From Hippophae tibetana (Eukaryota > Streptophyta > Magnoliopsida > Rosales > Elaeagnaceae), in the NCBI GenBank assembly GCA_037013495.1, contig CM072811.1, positions 37,773,452-37,837,451 of the forward strand: 64,000 nucleotides of DNA, in the 5' to 3' direction. Positions 10,602 through 23,200 of this stretch are shown one piece after another. The stretch's first letter is position 1. Each line of letters begins with the position of its first letter. The notes below the pieces were generated by a model, which was not told the origin of the DNA, ran no database searches, and was given only the letters and a program-made list of their open reading frames with translations. Made by a program: the position numbers and the translations under genes.

Positions 10602-13600
10602 CTCTCCCTCAACACCAACTCTTAGTATTTTTACTGAGCCAAGCAGACGATGAAACATTTTGAACTTACCAATACTTAAGTTTTTTGTGAATAAGTCCAC
10701 AACTTGATCATCTGTCTTAATTTGCCTCATCTTAATCTCTTCTTGCAAAACTTTTTCTCTAATAAAGTGATAGTGCACTTTAAGATGCTTAGTTCTTGCA
10801 TTAAAGACTGGATTCTCTACCAAATGAATTGTCAATTGATTGTCATGGTATAACAGAACTGCATAATCTATTGGTTGTTGTAGATTATTCATTATTTGTA
10901 TCAATCATGTACTCTCTTGAGCTACCATTGCTACTACTCGATACTCAACTTCAGTGATTGATAATGATATTGTCGATTATCAGTTGTCTCTTGCTACACC
11001 AAGAAATTATTCTAGAACCAAACTTAAACACATACCCAGTTGTTAATCTCCTTATGTCATGATCTCCTACATAGTCAACATCGTAGTAACCAACTAACTT
11101 TCCATCTCCACCTTTCTTGTACAAAAGACCATAATCAATTGTACTCTTCACATATCTCAGTATTCGTCGAAATACTTCTAAATGAGGCTTTTTGGATTTT
11201 GCGTGTACCGAATCATTACACTAATTGCATAAGAAATGTTAGGTCGAGTTAAGGTTAAGTAGATCAGACGACCTACCAATTTTCGATACATTGTTGCATC
11301 TTCCAAATCTTTTCCTCCATGTGCACTTATTTTGGCATTTGGTTACATCGACGTCGAAATCGATTTGCATTCAAGCATTTTGAACCTCTTCATAAAATCT
11401 TTGGAATATTTTTGTTAACAAAGAAGTGCCTGAGCTGTCCAAGTTCCTTCATATGGAAACAGACTGATAAATTCTCCTTTATTCGAAGAATTTCTACCTC
11501 ATCGTCACCAATTATGATTAAATCATCTACTTACACTAGCACGATAGCTAGCTTTCCTTCATTGGTTTTGAAAAACAAGCTAAAATCTACAGGTGTTACT
11601 GAATAACCACTTTGTGTTAAAAATTCAACAATCTTACTACACCATACCCTAGGTACTTATTTCAATTCGTAAAGTGCTTTCCACATCTTACTCACATATT
11701 CAGGATGATCTTGGCTCTGAAACCCATTGGTTATATCATGTAGATCTCCCGATCCAACTCTCTATGAAGAAAATCATTCTTCACATCCATTTTCCATAAA
11801 TTCTAGTCTTTATTGGCTATAAGTGCAAGTAAGACTAGTACAATCGTACCTTATATATCTCAATTGACCCATATGGATGATACTTTATCTTATAAACCCA
11901 CTTACAGGATATAGGTTTCACATCTCCTAGTTTTTGCACCAAATCCCAAGTTTGATTTTACTGAAGCACATCGATCTCTTCTTTCATAACTCTCATTCAC
12001 TCAGATCTTTGCGATGTTTCTTCGAACGTTTCAGGTTCTATTTCTTCTTCAACTAGGTCTACATTGGCATATTTGAGATTTGTCCATCGTGTTCTTGTTG
12101 ACCTATAAAATTGAGATTGTGGAGTTAATTCTTCAATTTCACTAGGCCTATTTTTCATTTAGTTATTGATATATGCCATTTTGCCAAGGATTCTGAGTTA
12201 CTCTTTGTTCTCCGTCATCATCGTTTGGATCTCTAGATTCATCTAAACTTGGTTGGAGTTGAATAGTATGCTCCCCCATCTTTTGTTGCAACTTGTTTCC
12301 AAATTCTCTTGAGTCTGGCAACACCTCATTCTCTGAGGATGACTAAGAAGATGCTTCATCGAACACCATATCTCATGAAGTGTAGCATATTCCACTTGTT
12401 GGATTGCAACATTTCCATCCCTTTCTCTAGCTATTGTATCCTACAAAGATACATCTAACAACTTTCTTGTCAAATTTTCTCCATAAATGATTAGGAAAAA
12501 ATACATAACATACACATCCAAATACTCGAAAGTAGTTAACTGTAGGTTTCATGTTCCACAGTTTCTCAAAGAGTGAAACAAATCCTAACCTTGGTTAAGG
12601 AAGTTTGTTAATCACAAAGGTTGTAGTCCTCATCACTTCAGCCCAAAACCCCCCAAGTACATTATTTTCATATAACATACTCCAACAAATTTCTACAAGA
12701 TGCCTATTCTTTCTCTCCATTACACCATTTTGTTATGGCATATTGGCACAAGTGAACTGATGACGTATTCAGTATTTCTTTAGGTATTGAGAGAACTCAC
12801 TTCAATTATACTCTCCGTCATTGTATATGCGTAAGCAACAGATCTTCTTTCCTACTTCTTCTTTAGTTGACTCTCTAAACTCTTTAAACTTTGAAAATGT
12901 GTCAGATTTTTCTTTCATAAAGAAAACCCACACATACCTTAAGAAGTCATCAATTAATGTCACAATATACCGCATACCATCAATTAATGGTTGCTTAACA
13001 GGTCCAAATATATCATAGTGAACTAACTCTAATGGTTCTTTTGCTTTAAACTTTGATTCTTCATATGGTAATTGGTGAGCTTTACCATACTGGCATCCTA
13101 CACAGGCCGTGTATGTTCGCACGTCTAGTTGAGGAAGCCCTTTAAGCTTCAACTTTTTCACCATCACACTTAGCTTGGAATAGTTAACGTGACCTAACCG
13201 CATATGTCATAGATTTATTGTCTTATTTCTCCTTTTCCTATCTACATATGCAGATTCTACTGACATCAAGTAGATTGATTCCAATCATTGTCCCTCCATT
13301 GTCGGTGTTTATGAGATTTTGATATCATGATACACCTTCACGTCTCGAGGACCAAACAAAACATAGTGGCATGATGATGTTAATTGAGCCATATATAGCA
13401 AGTTTTTCTTCATTCCTAGGCCATGATAAACATCTTGAAGTGGTACCTAGTTAGTATTACATCGAGACGTAACTATCCCCTTACCGATGTGGGCTATCGG
13501 TAACCTTGAGTTGTCAACTGTCACCACTACACAACCTCCCTTGTACTCAAACATGCTTTCGAACTTCTGTTTATCACCCGTCATGTGATTTGAATAGCCT

Positions 13601-14580
13601 GAATCTATGATCCAGTCATTCTTGTAGTCAATCTGTTTTGATTTTGTCACTATAAGAACTAATTCTTCTTCCTCTATAGCGAATAGTGCTTCGACATCCT
13701 AACATTCTTCGCTATGCTCCTTAGAACTAGAAGTAGTTGTATTACTTTCAATAGGATTTTTCTTACTCCAACAATCTTTTCTATGTGACCTATCTTCTCG
13801 CAGTTGTAACATTCATCATCAAATTTTATACTATTACTACGATTCTTCCAAGCTCAACCTAGAAGAAAGCCTTCATTTCCTTGTGTAATTTTGTTTCCAT
13901 CCTTTTTAGATCCACTTCCATTGTATTACTTAAAAGTGTCTCTGCTTTTGCTAGTGTAAAGCGTTTTTTCCTCACTCTTAAGTGAGACTCCTCTCATTTT
14001 CTTAACCATAGCTTCTTGACTGATCAGCAAATTCTCAAACTCAACAAGAGATGGTTATGTCGATCATCCTTGAATAGAAGTAAAAAAAACTTTTGCTATT
14101 TAGATCCCAAATCATGGATAATTATTCTCTTTATCCTGGTTTCCCCAATAGAAGCTTTTGGATCTAAATTTGAGTGCAACAAGTCTTGTATCATTTTTCT
14201 TTCAAAAGAGTGCAACAAGAGTGTCACATGCTTCTTTCAGTGTTTTGGCATCCTGAATGTGCTCTAACATTTCTTCTTCAACTGTGGTCTTTAAAGCAAA
14301 AATCGTTTTGCCTGCTTGAATTTTTCACCTCTGTAAGATGTCGTTTGCATCTTTCGTTGTTGGTTGTGTAACTTTGTCACCACTAACAACCTTCCATAAG
14401 TCTTGACCTTATAGGTAAGATTTCGTACATGTTTCCCATGTGTTATAGTTTTTGTTGTTGAGCTTCTTGATTCCTCTAACTACATGAAGATCACTCATCT
14501 TGTTGGCAAGACTTCGATTATACCGAACAAGCTTGAATAATAAACTTGCAGAGTACCAAACTCCTCACGAATCAAGATAG
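10602..14580 (-). pseudogene. Degenerate copia gag-pol (copia 2)
   Basis: Read right to left: a gag region with a damaged zinc knuckle near 13780-13830; protease at 13447-13650, with [11 protein letters not shown] as the active-site block; the integrase zinc region and core at 12802-13203, with the GCQYGKAH and [10 protein letters not shown] motifs; a reverse transcriptase region near 11300-12050, broken by many stops; and RNase H at 10951-11151 (YYDVDYVGD) and 10596-10904, ending VVDLFTKNLS. Frames change several times and the catalytic regions are split, so nothing functional can be made. Confidence 0.82.
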
Positions 14581-14609
14581 CTCCACTAAGAATGGTCACT
14601 CAACATCCT

Positions 14610-14621
14610 GCTCTAATACCA
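14610..14621 (-). other. Primer-binding site of copia 2 (tRNA-iMet)
   Basis: On the minus strand this reads TGGTATTAGAGC. It lies two bases inside the 5' LTR edge and matches the copia initiator-Met primer site at 11 of 12 positions. Confidence 0.83.
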
Positions 14622-14623
14622 AT

Positions 14624-15032
14624 TGTTGAGAAAAATTTAGAATATACAACTATAAATTTTCTTATATTGGATCCAAACAAGTAAACAAACAACTTGTATT
14701 ATACTTACAATAAAAAAATATTATAACATCTTTCAAATACAACTCACAAATTAAAGAAATATACAAACACTCAAAAAGAAGGCGCTCAACTCACACTCAA
14801 ACTAAGAATATAAAAACTTATTTGTTTATGATAAGATGATTAAACTAAATACAAGTAGACTATTTATAGTATTCACAATGCAATTTACATCACACAAATA
14901 TAAATTAAGAAATAATTTTAACTATATAAATATTATTTACACACTTTTCTTTTCTACATCTTTCAACTACTTTATCTATTTTCCTATATCCTTCAATCAT
15001 TCTATTTATTAGGTTGATGTTGTTTTTCAACA
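14624..15032 (-). repeat. 5' LTR of copia 2
   Basis: It starts TGTTGAG and ends TTTTTCAACA on the plus strand. It pairs with 10162-10601. Its right edge directly abuts LINE-derived sequence. Confidence 0.83.
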
Positions 15033-15535
15033 TCCAATATTAAGTGCTTTAACCCACGTCGTGTTTGAGTTTGCAGCTAGATTCCAACCCAATTTGCTAA
15101 CAAGTGCTAGATTCATATCCTTCAACGATCTGAAACCTAAACCTCCATTTCTTTAGGCCGACAAATGTCCTTCCATTGTTTAAGTGCCACGACTACCTCC
15201 CTTTTGTGAATTTTTGTTCCACCAAAACTTTTTAACGAGAGAATATTTTTTTATATATACAAATTGTATTGGAGATCAAGAACTCAGAGTGTAAACTGGA
15301 ATTGCTTGTAGTACTGATCTGGTGAGAGTTACTTTCCTGCACTAGATGAGAATTTTGGCCTTAAACCCTTTGTTAAATGGGTTGTTTTGTCTAGGATTGG
15401 TTGAAATACTTTGAAATTTTTTTCTGTGAATAAACCAAGGATTTCCAAGATAGGCTATGTTTCCCTTTGTTATTTGTATTCCAATCCTTTCTAAGATGTG
15501 TTTTTTTACTCGCTTGATGCATTATAGGAGTTAGA
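15033..15535 (-). pseudogene. LINE (non-LTR) reverse-transcriptase C-terminal fragment
   Basis: Translated on the minus strand, this shows the post-RT region of plant L1-type LINEs in correct order. First comes a YLGNPLFIHRK-like block (about 15415-15450, frame-shifted), then a block resembling 'KAKFLSSAGRVTLIRSVLQAIP' in a broken frame (about 15290-15370). The stretch from KFWWNKNSQKGGSRG to RNGGLGFRSLKDMNLAL and WNLA...WVKAL runs to about 15045. Stops occur in each part. The fragment ends at the LTR of copia 2, which probably inserted into it or arrived after truncation. Confidence 0.75.
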
Positions 15536-15939
15536 ACATAGGTCTCAACTCTTAACCATAGCTAATTGTTCTGGAAATGTAACCATATAGGACGCTAGTA
15601 AAATATTAATCAATTAGATTGGATTTGTTAATATTCTGTCTCTATCACCATAAACTAAACCATTAATGCATGGAGGAAAAAAAATTCTGCTTTGCTTTAA
15701 TTTATTGAAAAGTCATAAAACAAAGTTAATGCATTCACGTATTCATTATTATTAATTTTGGACTATTAGTTGAATAATTTAAATTTAATAAATATATATT
15801 ACTGATATTTATTGAATAATATTTGTTAATACTTCAAAATTATTTATTATAGAAAATAAAAGAAAAAAAAATGAAAGTATTTCTTTTACCGCTTTGATAT
15901 ATTTATATACTGCTATTTATTGCTTCCACCACAACAAAT

Positions 15940-15951
15940 TGGTATCAAAGC
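15940..15951 (+). other. Primer-binding site of copia 3
   Basis: TGGTATCAAAGC lies three bases after the CAACA that ends the presumed 5' LTR. It is one mismatch from the usual copia TGGTATCAGAGC. Confidence 0.75.
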
Positions 15952-16298
15952 CAAATATAGTAGTATTATATATCAAATCAAATCTCTCGATGAGAAGAAT
16001 GCAACGGTGAAAGAATCGCTCAAATCGGAAGTCAGAATCACCACTAAAAGCTGTCGAAGTGCTGCTAACGGAAAATGAGTCAACTCACTAAGTTGGACCG
16101 AGTCAACACAGTCACTAGTGATATTTGGACCGAGTTGGTCCGTTTTTCATTCGTTTTCAGCTGAGTTGGATCTATTCTTAGCTAATTGGACCATTCTAGA
16201 TTCAAGTGCGGATTCTGTTTTTTCAAATAAGGTGTAAATTTGAAAAAAAAAACTATTTTGAGTTGTAAGTGCAAAATTTCTATTATCTGTTTGTACTT

Positions 16299-19200
16299 AT
16301 GGTTGATAAAAGAGAAATCGAAAAATGTGAACAAGTTGGCCATATAATTTATGGCAAGCTAAGTTGTTCTACTCGAAAAACTATGTTGTCCAACGCAAAG
16401 TTTGAGGTGGAGAAATTCGATGACACCAATAACTTTGGCATATGGCAATGTGAGGTATTAGATCTATTGTTTCGAGAAGGATCTAATATAGCCTTGGAGA
16501 CCAGGACAAGAGATTATTCAAATGAAGATTGGAATTATGTCAACCGATAAACTTGTGGCACAATTCGACTGTTCTTAGGAAAAGATCAGAAGTACTTTGT
16601 CATGAAAGAAAATGTAGCCGTAGTTCTCTCGAAGAAACTAGAAGACAAGTACATGACAAAAAGTATTGAGAATAGACTCTACTTGAAGAAGAAACTTTTC
16701 CGTTTCCAATATAATAAAGGTACCCCTATGATTGAGCACTTAGATAATTTCAATAAAATTTTGGTCGATCTGTAAAATTTAGATGTTGAAATTATCGATG
16801 AAGATAAAGCTTTATTATTGTTGAATTCATTATCTGAGAGCTATGAGCATTTAACCATAACCTTATTATATGGAAAGGATGAGGTTAAGTTCATAGATGT
16901 TTCAAATGCTTTGATAAATAACGAGTACCGGAAGAAGGATTAACATGATCACATAGACTCAATATCAGAAGCATTGATGACATCTAGAGGTAGGACTAAC
17001 AACAAAAAATCTGGTGGATCAAATAATATGGGGCAATCCATATCAAAGTCCAGAGGAGAGTCATCCAGAAGACGCCCTACGAAGGACGAGTGTGCCTATT
17101 TTCACCAGAAAGGGCACTGGAAGAAAGATTGTCCAAACAAGGACAAGTCAAATGCAAATGTTGCACAGAAGGCCGATGAAGATGAAGAATCAGCCTTTTC
17201 AGTTTCATCATCAAAAACCTACTCAGATAAGTGGATCCTTGATTCTGGATGTTCTTATCATATGTGTCTAAACAGACATTGGTTTTCGAGTTTTGAAGAG
17301 CTCGATGGAGGAGTTGTGCTTATAGGCAACGACAATGCCTGTCAGAAAAAAGGGATCGGAACAGTACGACTAAAGATGCACGATGGTACAATCAGACGAC
17401 TTACAAATGTAAGGTATATTCCTGAACTAAAGAAAAACCTTATTTCTTTAGGTGTTCTAGATTCTGATGGTTACAAGATAACATTGGAAAATGGAGTCTT
17501 GAAAGTTGTACGAGGTGCATTTGTAGCGATGAAGGGTACTCGGAAGGCGAACTTGTATTTCCTAGATGATAGTACAATTATAGGAAGAGAAGTTGTCTCA
17601 AGTAGTTCTGAAGAAAAGACAAATGATTCTTCCCGCCTGTGGCACATACGCTTAAGGCATGTCGATGAATAGGAGCAAGGTCTTTTGAAGGGTGCCAAGA
17701 CTAGAAAGTTTGATTTCTATGAGCATTGTGTTATGGGAAAAAAAACAAGAGTCAAGTTCGGCACTGTCATTCATCATACTAAGGGATCTCTTGATTATAT
17801 TCACACAGATGTCTGGGGACCTTCAAAGAATGCTTTACTTTGAGGTAAACGCTGGTTTGTGACTTTTATTGATGATTTCTCTAGATATGTCTGGATATAC
17901 ATCATGAGTCACAAAGATGAAGTTCTAGATATCTTTCTTAAATGGAAGAAAATGATTGAGATTCAGACAGGTAGGAAAATTAAGAGGCTCAGATCTGATA
18001 ATGGTGGCGAGTACAAATCAGATCCCTTCTTCAAAGTTTGTCAAGATGAAGGGATAATCAGACATTTTTCTATTCCTCGTACACCACAGTACAATGGAAT
18101 TGCAGAACGAATGAATCGTACTTTGGTTGAGAAAGTTCGATGTATGTTATCTCAATCCAAATTGAGCAAGACATTTTGGGTTGAGGCTTTGTCATATGCA
18201 ACTCATATAGTCAACAAACTTCCTGCGACTGCATTAGATGTGAAAAATCCTAAAGAGGTATGGTCTGAACAACCTGCTACTGATTATGATTTATTGCGAA
18301 TATTTGGATGTCCAGCATATTTTCATGTTAGTAAATCCAAACTGGATCCTAGAATAAAGAAAGCTATTTTCTTGAGCTTTAAGGAAGGAGTTAAAGGATT
18401 TCGACTTTGGTATGGTGAATCCAAGAAGATCATCTTAAGCCGAGATGTTACATTCGACGAGTCTATTATGCTGAGACAGAAAAATTCAGAGAAAGAAAAT
18501 GAAAGTCCAAATACTCTTTCTAAGGTGATGCTTGAGACTCCAAAAGATCCAGAAAAGATTGCACCGATTACCGATCGTGGTGAAGATGAAATTGATGATC
18601 AAGAAGAGATCTCAGTTGAGATGAAGGTTCTCTCACCATCACCACCGATTAATCAACAACCACAATCTATTGCCACTACTCGACCGAGAAGGGAGATTAG
18701 GAAGCCTACCAAATACATAGACATGGTAGCATTCGCACTTCCAGTAATTGATGATGATGTCTCATGCACTTACAGAGAAGTCGTGCAAAGAGTTGATAGT
18801 ATGAAGTGGAAGATGGAAATGGATGAAGAGATGAAGTCTCTACATTAGAATCAGACTTAGGAATTGGTTCAAATTCCCAAAGGAAAGAAAACTATTGGTT
18901 GCAAATAGGTATATGCCAAGAAGGAAGGTGCTCCTAGTAAAGACAACATCAGATATAAAGCCAGACTGGTAGTAAAAGGCTATGCTCAGAAAGAAGGAAT
19001 AGACTACAATAAGGTATTCTCACCTGTTGTTAAGCATTCATCTATTCGGATACTATTGGCTTTGGTAGCACAGTTTGATCTCAAGTTAGCTCAACTCGAT
19101 GTCAAAACAACTTTTCTCCATGGTACTTTGAACGAAGAAATCTACATGTCTCAACCAGATGGCTTCAAAATTCTAAGATGAGAGAATTGGGCTTGCAAGC

Positions 19201-19345
19201 TGAGCAAGTCAATTTACGGTTTGAAATAATCACCGCGATAATGGTACAAGCGCTTTGATAGCTTCATCAGAGAGCAAAAATACACACGTTGTCAGTTTGA
19301 TCACTGTGTATACTTTAGGAAACATCGAACTAGCATTCTCCCTTT
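16299..19345 (+). pseudogene. Degenerate, truncated copia gag-pol (copia 3)
   Basis: Gag begins around 16299-16392 (the AKFEVEKFDDTNNFGIW segment at about 16396-16440) and is interrupted by TAA at 16548 and later stops. The zinc knuckle at about 17090-17135 keeps the first Cys, His and last Cys, but its second Cys is Phe. Protease (DSGCSYHM, about 17242-17265) and the pre-integrase region are open from 16974 to 17672. The integrase core and C-terminus are open from 17859 to 18848 (990 bp, FIDDFSRYVW and SDNGGEYKS blocks). Reverse transcriptase from 18849 has several stops and ends abruptly near 19345. The long open integrase frame suggests this is younger than copia 2. Confidence 0.85.
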
Positions 19346-19390
19346 AGCTTCTTCTTTTTCCCCCCTAATAATACCCTCCATTGTTTGAAA

Positions 19391-19540
19391 TATTAAGCAC
19401 TGATAACATAAATAAATATAAAATGAGATGTATCATTAAATATTAAGCACTGATAACATAAATAAATATAAAATGAGATGTATCATTAAATATTAAGCAC
19501 TGATAACATAAATAAATATAAAATGAGATGTATAATTAAT
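19391..19540. repeat. Three tandem copies of a 50-bp unit
   Basis: Units 19391-19440 and 19441-19490 are identical. The third (19491-19540) matches until its last ten bases. The unit begins TATTAAGCACTGATAACATA. The array lies 45 bp after the break point of copia 3 and about 700 bp before the MLO start codon. Confidence 0.95.
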
Positions 19541-19824
19541 CTCTTATATTTTATAAAATGTATCAAATAATGATAAATTTAACTATTCATTCAAAATTTT
19601 AATAATTTTCACGATAAATACCATAATAAAAAGTATTTTTATCCTCTACTTATTTACAAATAAAATAAAGTAGGAAAGAAATAATATTATTTTATTTATA
19701 ATATTAATAAAAAATATTTTTTATTAATTATAAATTTTAAGATATTAATTTATGTAATTTTTTTCTTTCTTAATTATAAACATTTTCCTTCCCAAAAATA
19801 TAGGAAAAGTGATCGGATCAACAG

Positions 19825-19900
19825 TTGACCCAGTCGTCTAGTTTTAATGCGAAGTGATGAATAACATTTGTTTTTTAAATATGATATTATAGAAAGTCAA
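19825..19900 (+). promoter_or_regulatory. W-box-like sites upstream of the MLO gene
   Basis: TTGACC at 19825-19830 and AGTCAA (reverse TTGACT) at 19895-19900 match the TTGACY core bound by WRKY factors. They are 335-410 bp before the start codon. Such sites are common by chance in AT-rich DNA. A promoter role is plausible given the defence links of MLO genes but unproven. Confidence 0.3.
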
Positions 19901-20234
19901 AATTATCAGTTGAATCCGGCTTTTTAATGTTAATGTAATCACGTGAATATAATTAACGTAATTATAAATTTACATACCCTATCACTACTCATCACACAGA
20001 TACAACCTAAACCATTTCAGCAACTTGCTTGGAGTTGGACTTGCAATTCAAAGACGAAAGGTCTCAGCAGCATATTTGAAGTTGAACCTTTCTTGCTCCC
20101 AACAATGATTTTCCATTACATAAATAAGTCTCTCCTTCTCATTTTCTCTCCATAAGAATTTGGTTTGCCAGCCTCTTAGTTTTAGTGCTGATCATCAAAT
20201 TCACAATCACAACACAGAAGCATCGTCTGTACTC

Positions 20235-23200
20235 ATGGCGGCTGGAGGAAAATCAGTCATCACTTCTAATTATTCTCTGCAAGACACACCCACTTGGGCA
20301 GTTGCTACTGTTTGCTTCGTTTTCATCTCCCTCTCCATTTTCATTGAACACTTGATCCATCTCATTTGCAGCGTAATAATCAACCGGCCATCACCAAATT
20401 TAAATTGGTTAGTTTCTTTTAATTAAGATGTAAATATTGATCATTAATTATAACAATACCCTTTTCATTATTTTGATGCAGTGGCTCAAAAGGAACAAAA
20501 GAACAGCCTTATTTGAGGCAGTGGAGAAGCTCAAATCAGGTAATTAATTAACAACTTCAACAAAATATGACAGGCGCCCATTAATTAAGTGGATGAGGCG
20601 ATCACTTTAAGTCCATGTTGAATTGAACCCTAATTTTTTGAAACACATATTTTATATTTTTTAAAAATAAAATTTAAGAAATTAATTTTTAAAAATTATT
20701 ATGTATTTAAATCAATATTATTAGGGTTGAGATGGTATCACAACACAATTTATTCTTTTGTCATAAATATTTTTTATTTTATACTTTTAATTACATATAT
20801 TATTGTTAAATAATTTTTTTATTAATGAATATTAATTTTTTCTATCAAGATGAACTTCATATCTATGAACCACTTTACGCCACAAAATGATTGCGACCCT
20901 GCAATTGGTCATGTCTATATTATTTTGTGAGTTACAATCTATACACATGATTGTTTTGTTTCTATATATGATGTTATACTTGGTACAATAAAATTAGAAA
21001 ATTTACATATAAGTAGGTCGTGTTTTTTAAATCACAAAAGGTGTTTGATAAATTGTCTGAATGAATCAATATTTGGGTTTTTATGGTGCAGTTCTTATGC
21101 TATTGGGTTTCATGTCGCTGATATTGGCTGTAACTCAAAGACCCATCTCCAAAATCTGCATACCTACCAAAGTTGCTTACACAATGCTTCCATGCCGGAA
21201 AAAATCACCTACAAAAACTACCAAAGCTCTTGGTCATACCCGATTTTGGACATCCACATCCACACTTACAAATAACTCGTTTCTCATGAAAGATTCATTA
21301 TTTGAAGATATTGATTTGGATCCGATGAGAAGATTACCAGGAAGTACTTCAAGCATTTCTACTATTGGGAACTGTGAATCCCAGGTAAATTATGAATTAA
21401 ACTTTTTTTTTTAATGTTTTTTTCATTTAACTTGAAAATATATAGCAATGCCTACCGGGTGGGAATGTCTTATACGAAACCGACGCGTATAAATTTTTTA
21501 ATAAGAATAGATAATATAATTATTTCTTATTTATTATAAATAGATAATAATAATAAAAAATTCTGTAATTAACTAACACGAGAATTTAATATAATTAATA
21601 CCAAAATACGAAATAAATAATATAAAATTATGTATATCCTTCTCAATTTCTAATAGAGTTTATTTTAATTGTAATATTTATGAAATTATAAGCGTATAAA
21701 TTAATTTATACGTAAAGTTTTATTTTTAAATTTTTATAACTCAAAAATATACTAAAAGCTTAATAATTTAAATATATAAATATTTTTTTATAAAAAAATT
21801 ATAATTTAAAAACAAATAATATTAATTTTTACTATTTATATTTTGCATCTCTTAAAATAAAAACATAACTACCACAATAGGATTGTTACCCAAAATGTGA
21901 CTCTTTTTTCCTTTGACTGTGTGCTTCTTGCACTTAAATTAATTAATACGAGTGAATTGCAGGGGAAAACCTCATTCATATCAGAGGAGGGAATAACTCA
22001 GCTCAGCTATTTCATTTTTGTATTGGCAGTTATGCAAATTGTCTACAGTGTCCTCACCATGGCTTTAGGAAGGGCTAAGGTGTGCATAATTCCACCTTAT
22101 GCCTCATGCGTACTATGAATTTAATGTGGCAGATAACTTACGTGACAAAGTCTTCCATCAATCATAACATAATATTTATTATTATTATTATTATTATCAA
22201 ATAAATTAAAACCAAGGACTAGGGATTAGTGAAAGTCTACTTTGGATTTTGGACTTCTAGAAGTTACAATGACTTCCTATTTCTTGTTAATTTATGAAAC
22301 ATGTCATAACATAACTCACGTTTCAAAGAAAAAATGTACACTATTTTATTGGGATGAAGTTTTATTTTGTAAATATATTATTTTATTTACTTTTTACATT
22401 TTAACTGTATATATTAATTTGTTTTATTTTAATGAATGAAAAAATTTATTCTAATTTATATTATTATATTTAAATTAAAAAATATATTTATATAAAATAA
22501 AAAATTAATATGTTAATTAAAAAACATTAATTTTAGTACAATAATCTTATACTTATAATATCTCATATAATATGCAAGTTTTTAATTAAAAAACCTTCAT
22601 AAAATTAAGTACATTTGTATAAAAAATATTTAAAAAATAACATAAAATGAAATGAATTAATAGATTTTCAATAATGTTCCTTATCATATTGTTATTTTTT
22701 TAATTTAAATATAATAATATAAATTTAATTAAATTTATTTATTTTTAAAAGTAAAATAATTTATGATAAATTATTCAAAAGAAAAGTGATTAAAATTGTA
22801 TATTTGTAAAAGGAAATCATTTTGGGTGCATTATTGAGTAACACTTCATCGTCTCATCTTACTTCATCGTCGTTAAAAATAAATTAAATCTTTAATTAAT
22901 TATTATAAATTTAATTTAATAACAAATATTATTTATAACCATCAATAAAGAACAAATATATGAGTAACATACAATCCTGAATTTACATATACAACTAATC
23001 TTTTATTGACATATTCTAAGCTCATTTTATTGTGCAGATGAAGACTTGGGAAGCGTGGGAAAAGGAGACTCGGACATTGGAATACCAAGTATCAAATGGT
23101 ATCATAATATACTTTTATTTTGCTGTTTTTTTTAATCCTCCTATTTTATTTATTTATTTATTTATTTATTTGTGCTTTCAATATGATAAAATATAAGTTA

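Larger units (their letters stand above)
10162..15032 (-). mobile_element. Ty1-copia LTR retrotransposon, decayed (copia 2)
   Basis: The LTRs at 10162-10601 and 14624-15032 align over their length. Their plus-strand edges are TGTTGAG (TATTGAG in the left copy) and CAACA. On the minus strand the right LTR is the 5' one, followed by a tRNA-iMet primer site. The left LTR is preceded by the purine tract GAGGGAGAG (plus-strand CTCTCCCTC at 10602-10610). Gag, protease, integrase, reverse transcriptase and RNase H fragments follow in copia order. No clear 5-bp target duplication is seen (TTTAG left, TCCAA right). Confidence 0.87.
15600..19345 (+). mobile_element. Ty1-copia element truncated at its 3' end (copia 3)
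   Basis: A presumed 5' LTR ends CACAACA at 15936, followed by a tRNA-iMet-like primer site at 15940-15951 (TGGTATCAAAGC). Gag, protease, integrase and half of reverse transcriptase follow on the plus strand. Homology stops around 19345, shortly before the expected catalytic YVDD block. No RNase H or 3' LTR follows. The LTR's left edge cannot be set without its partner, so 15600 is a guess. Confidence 0.75.
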
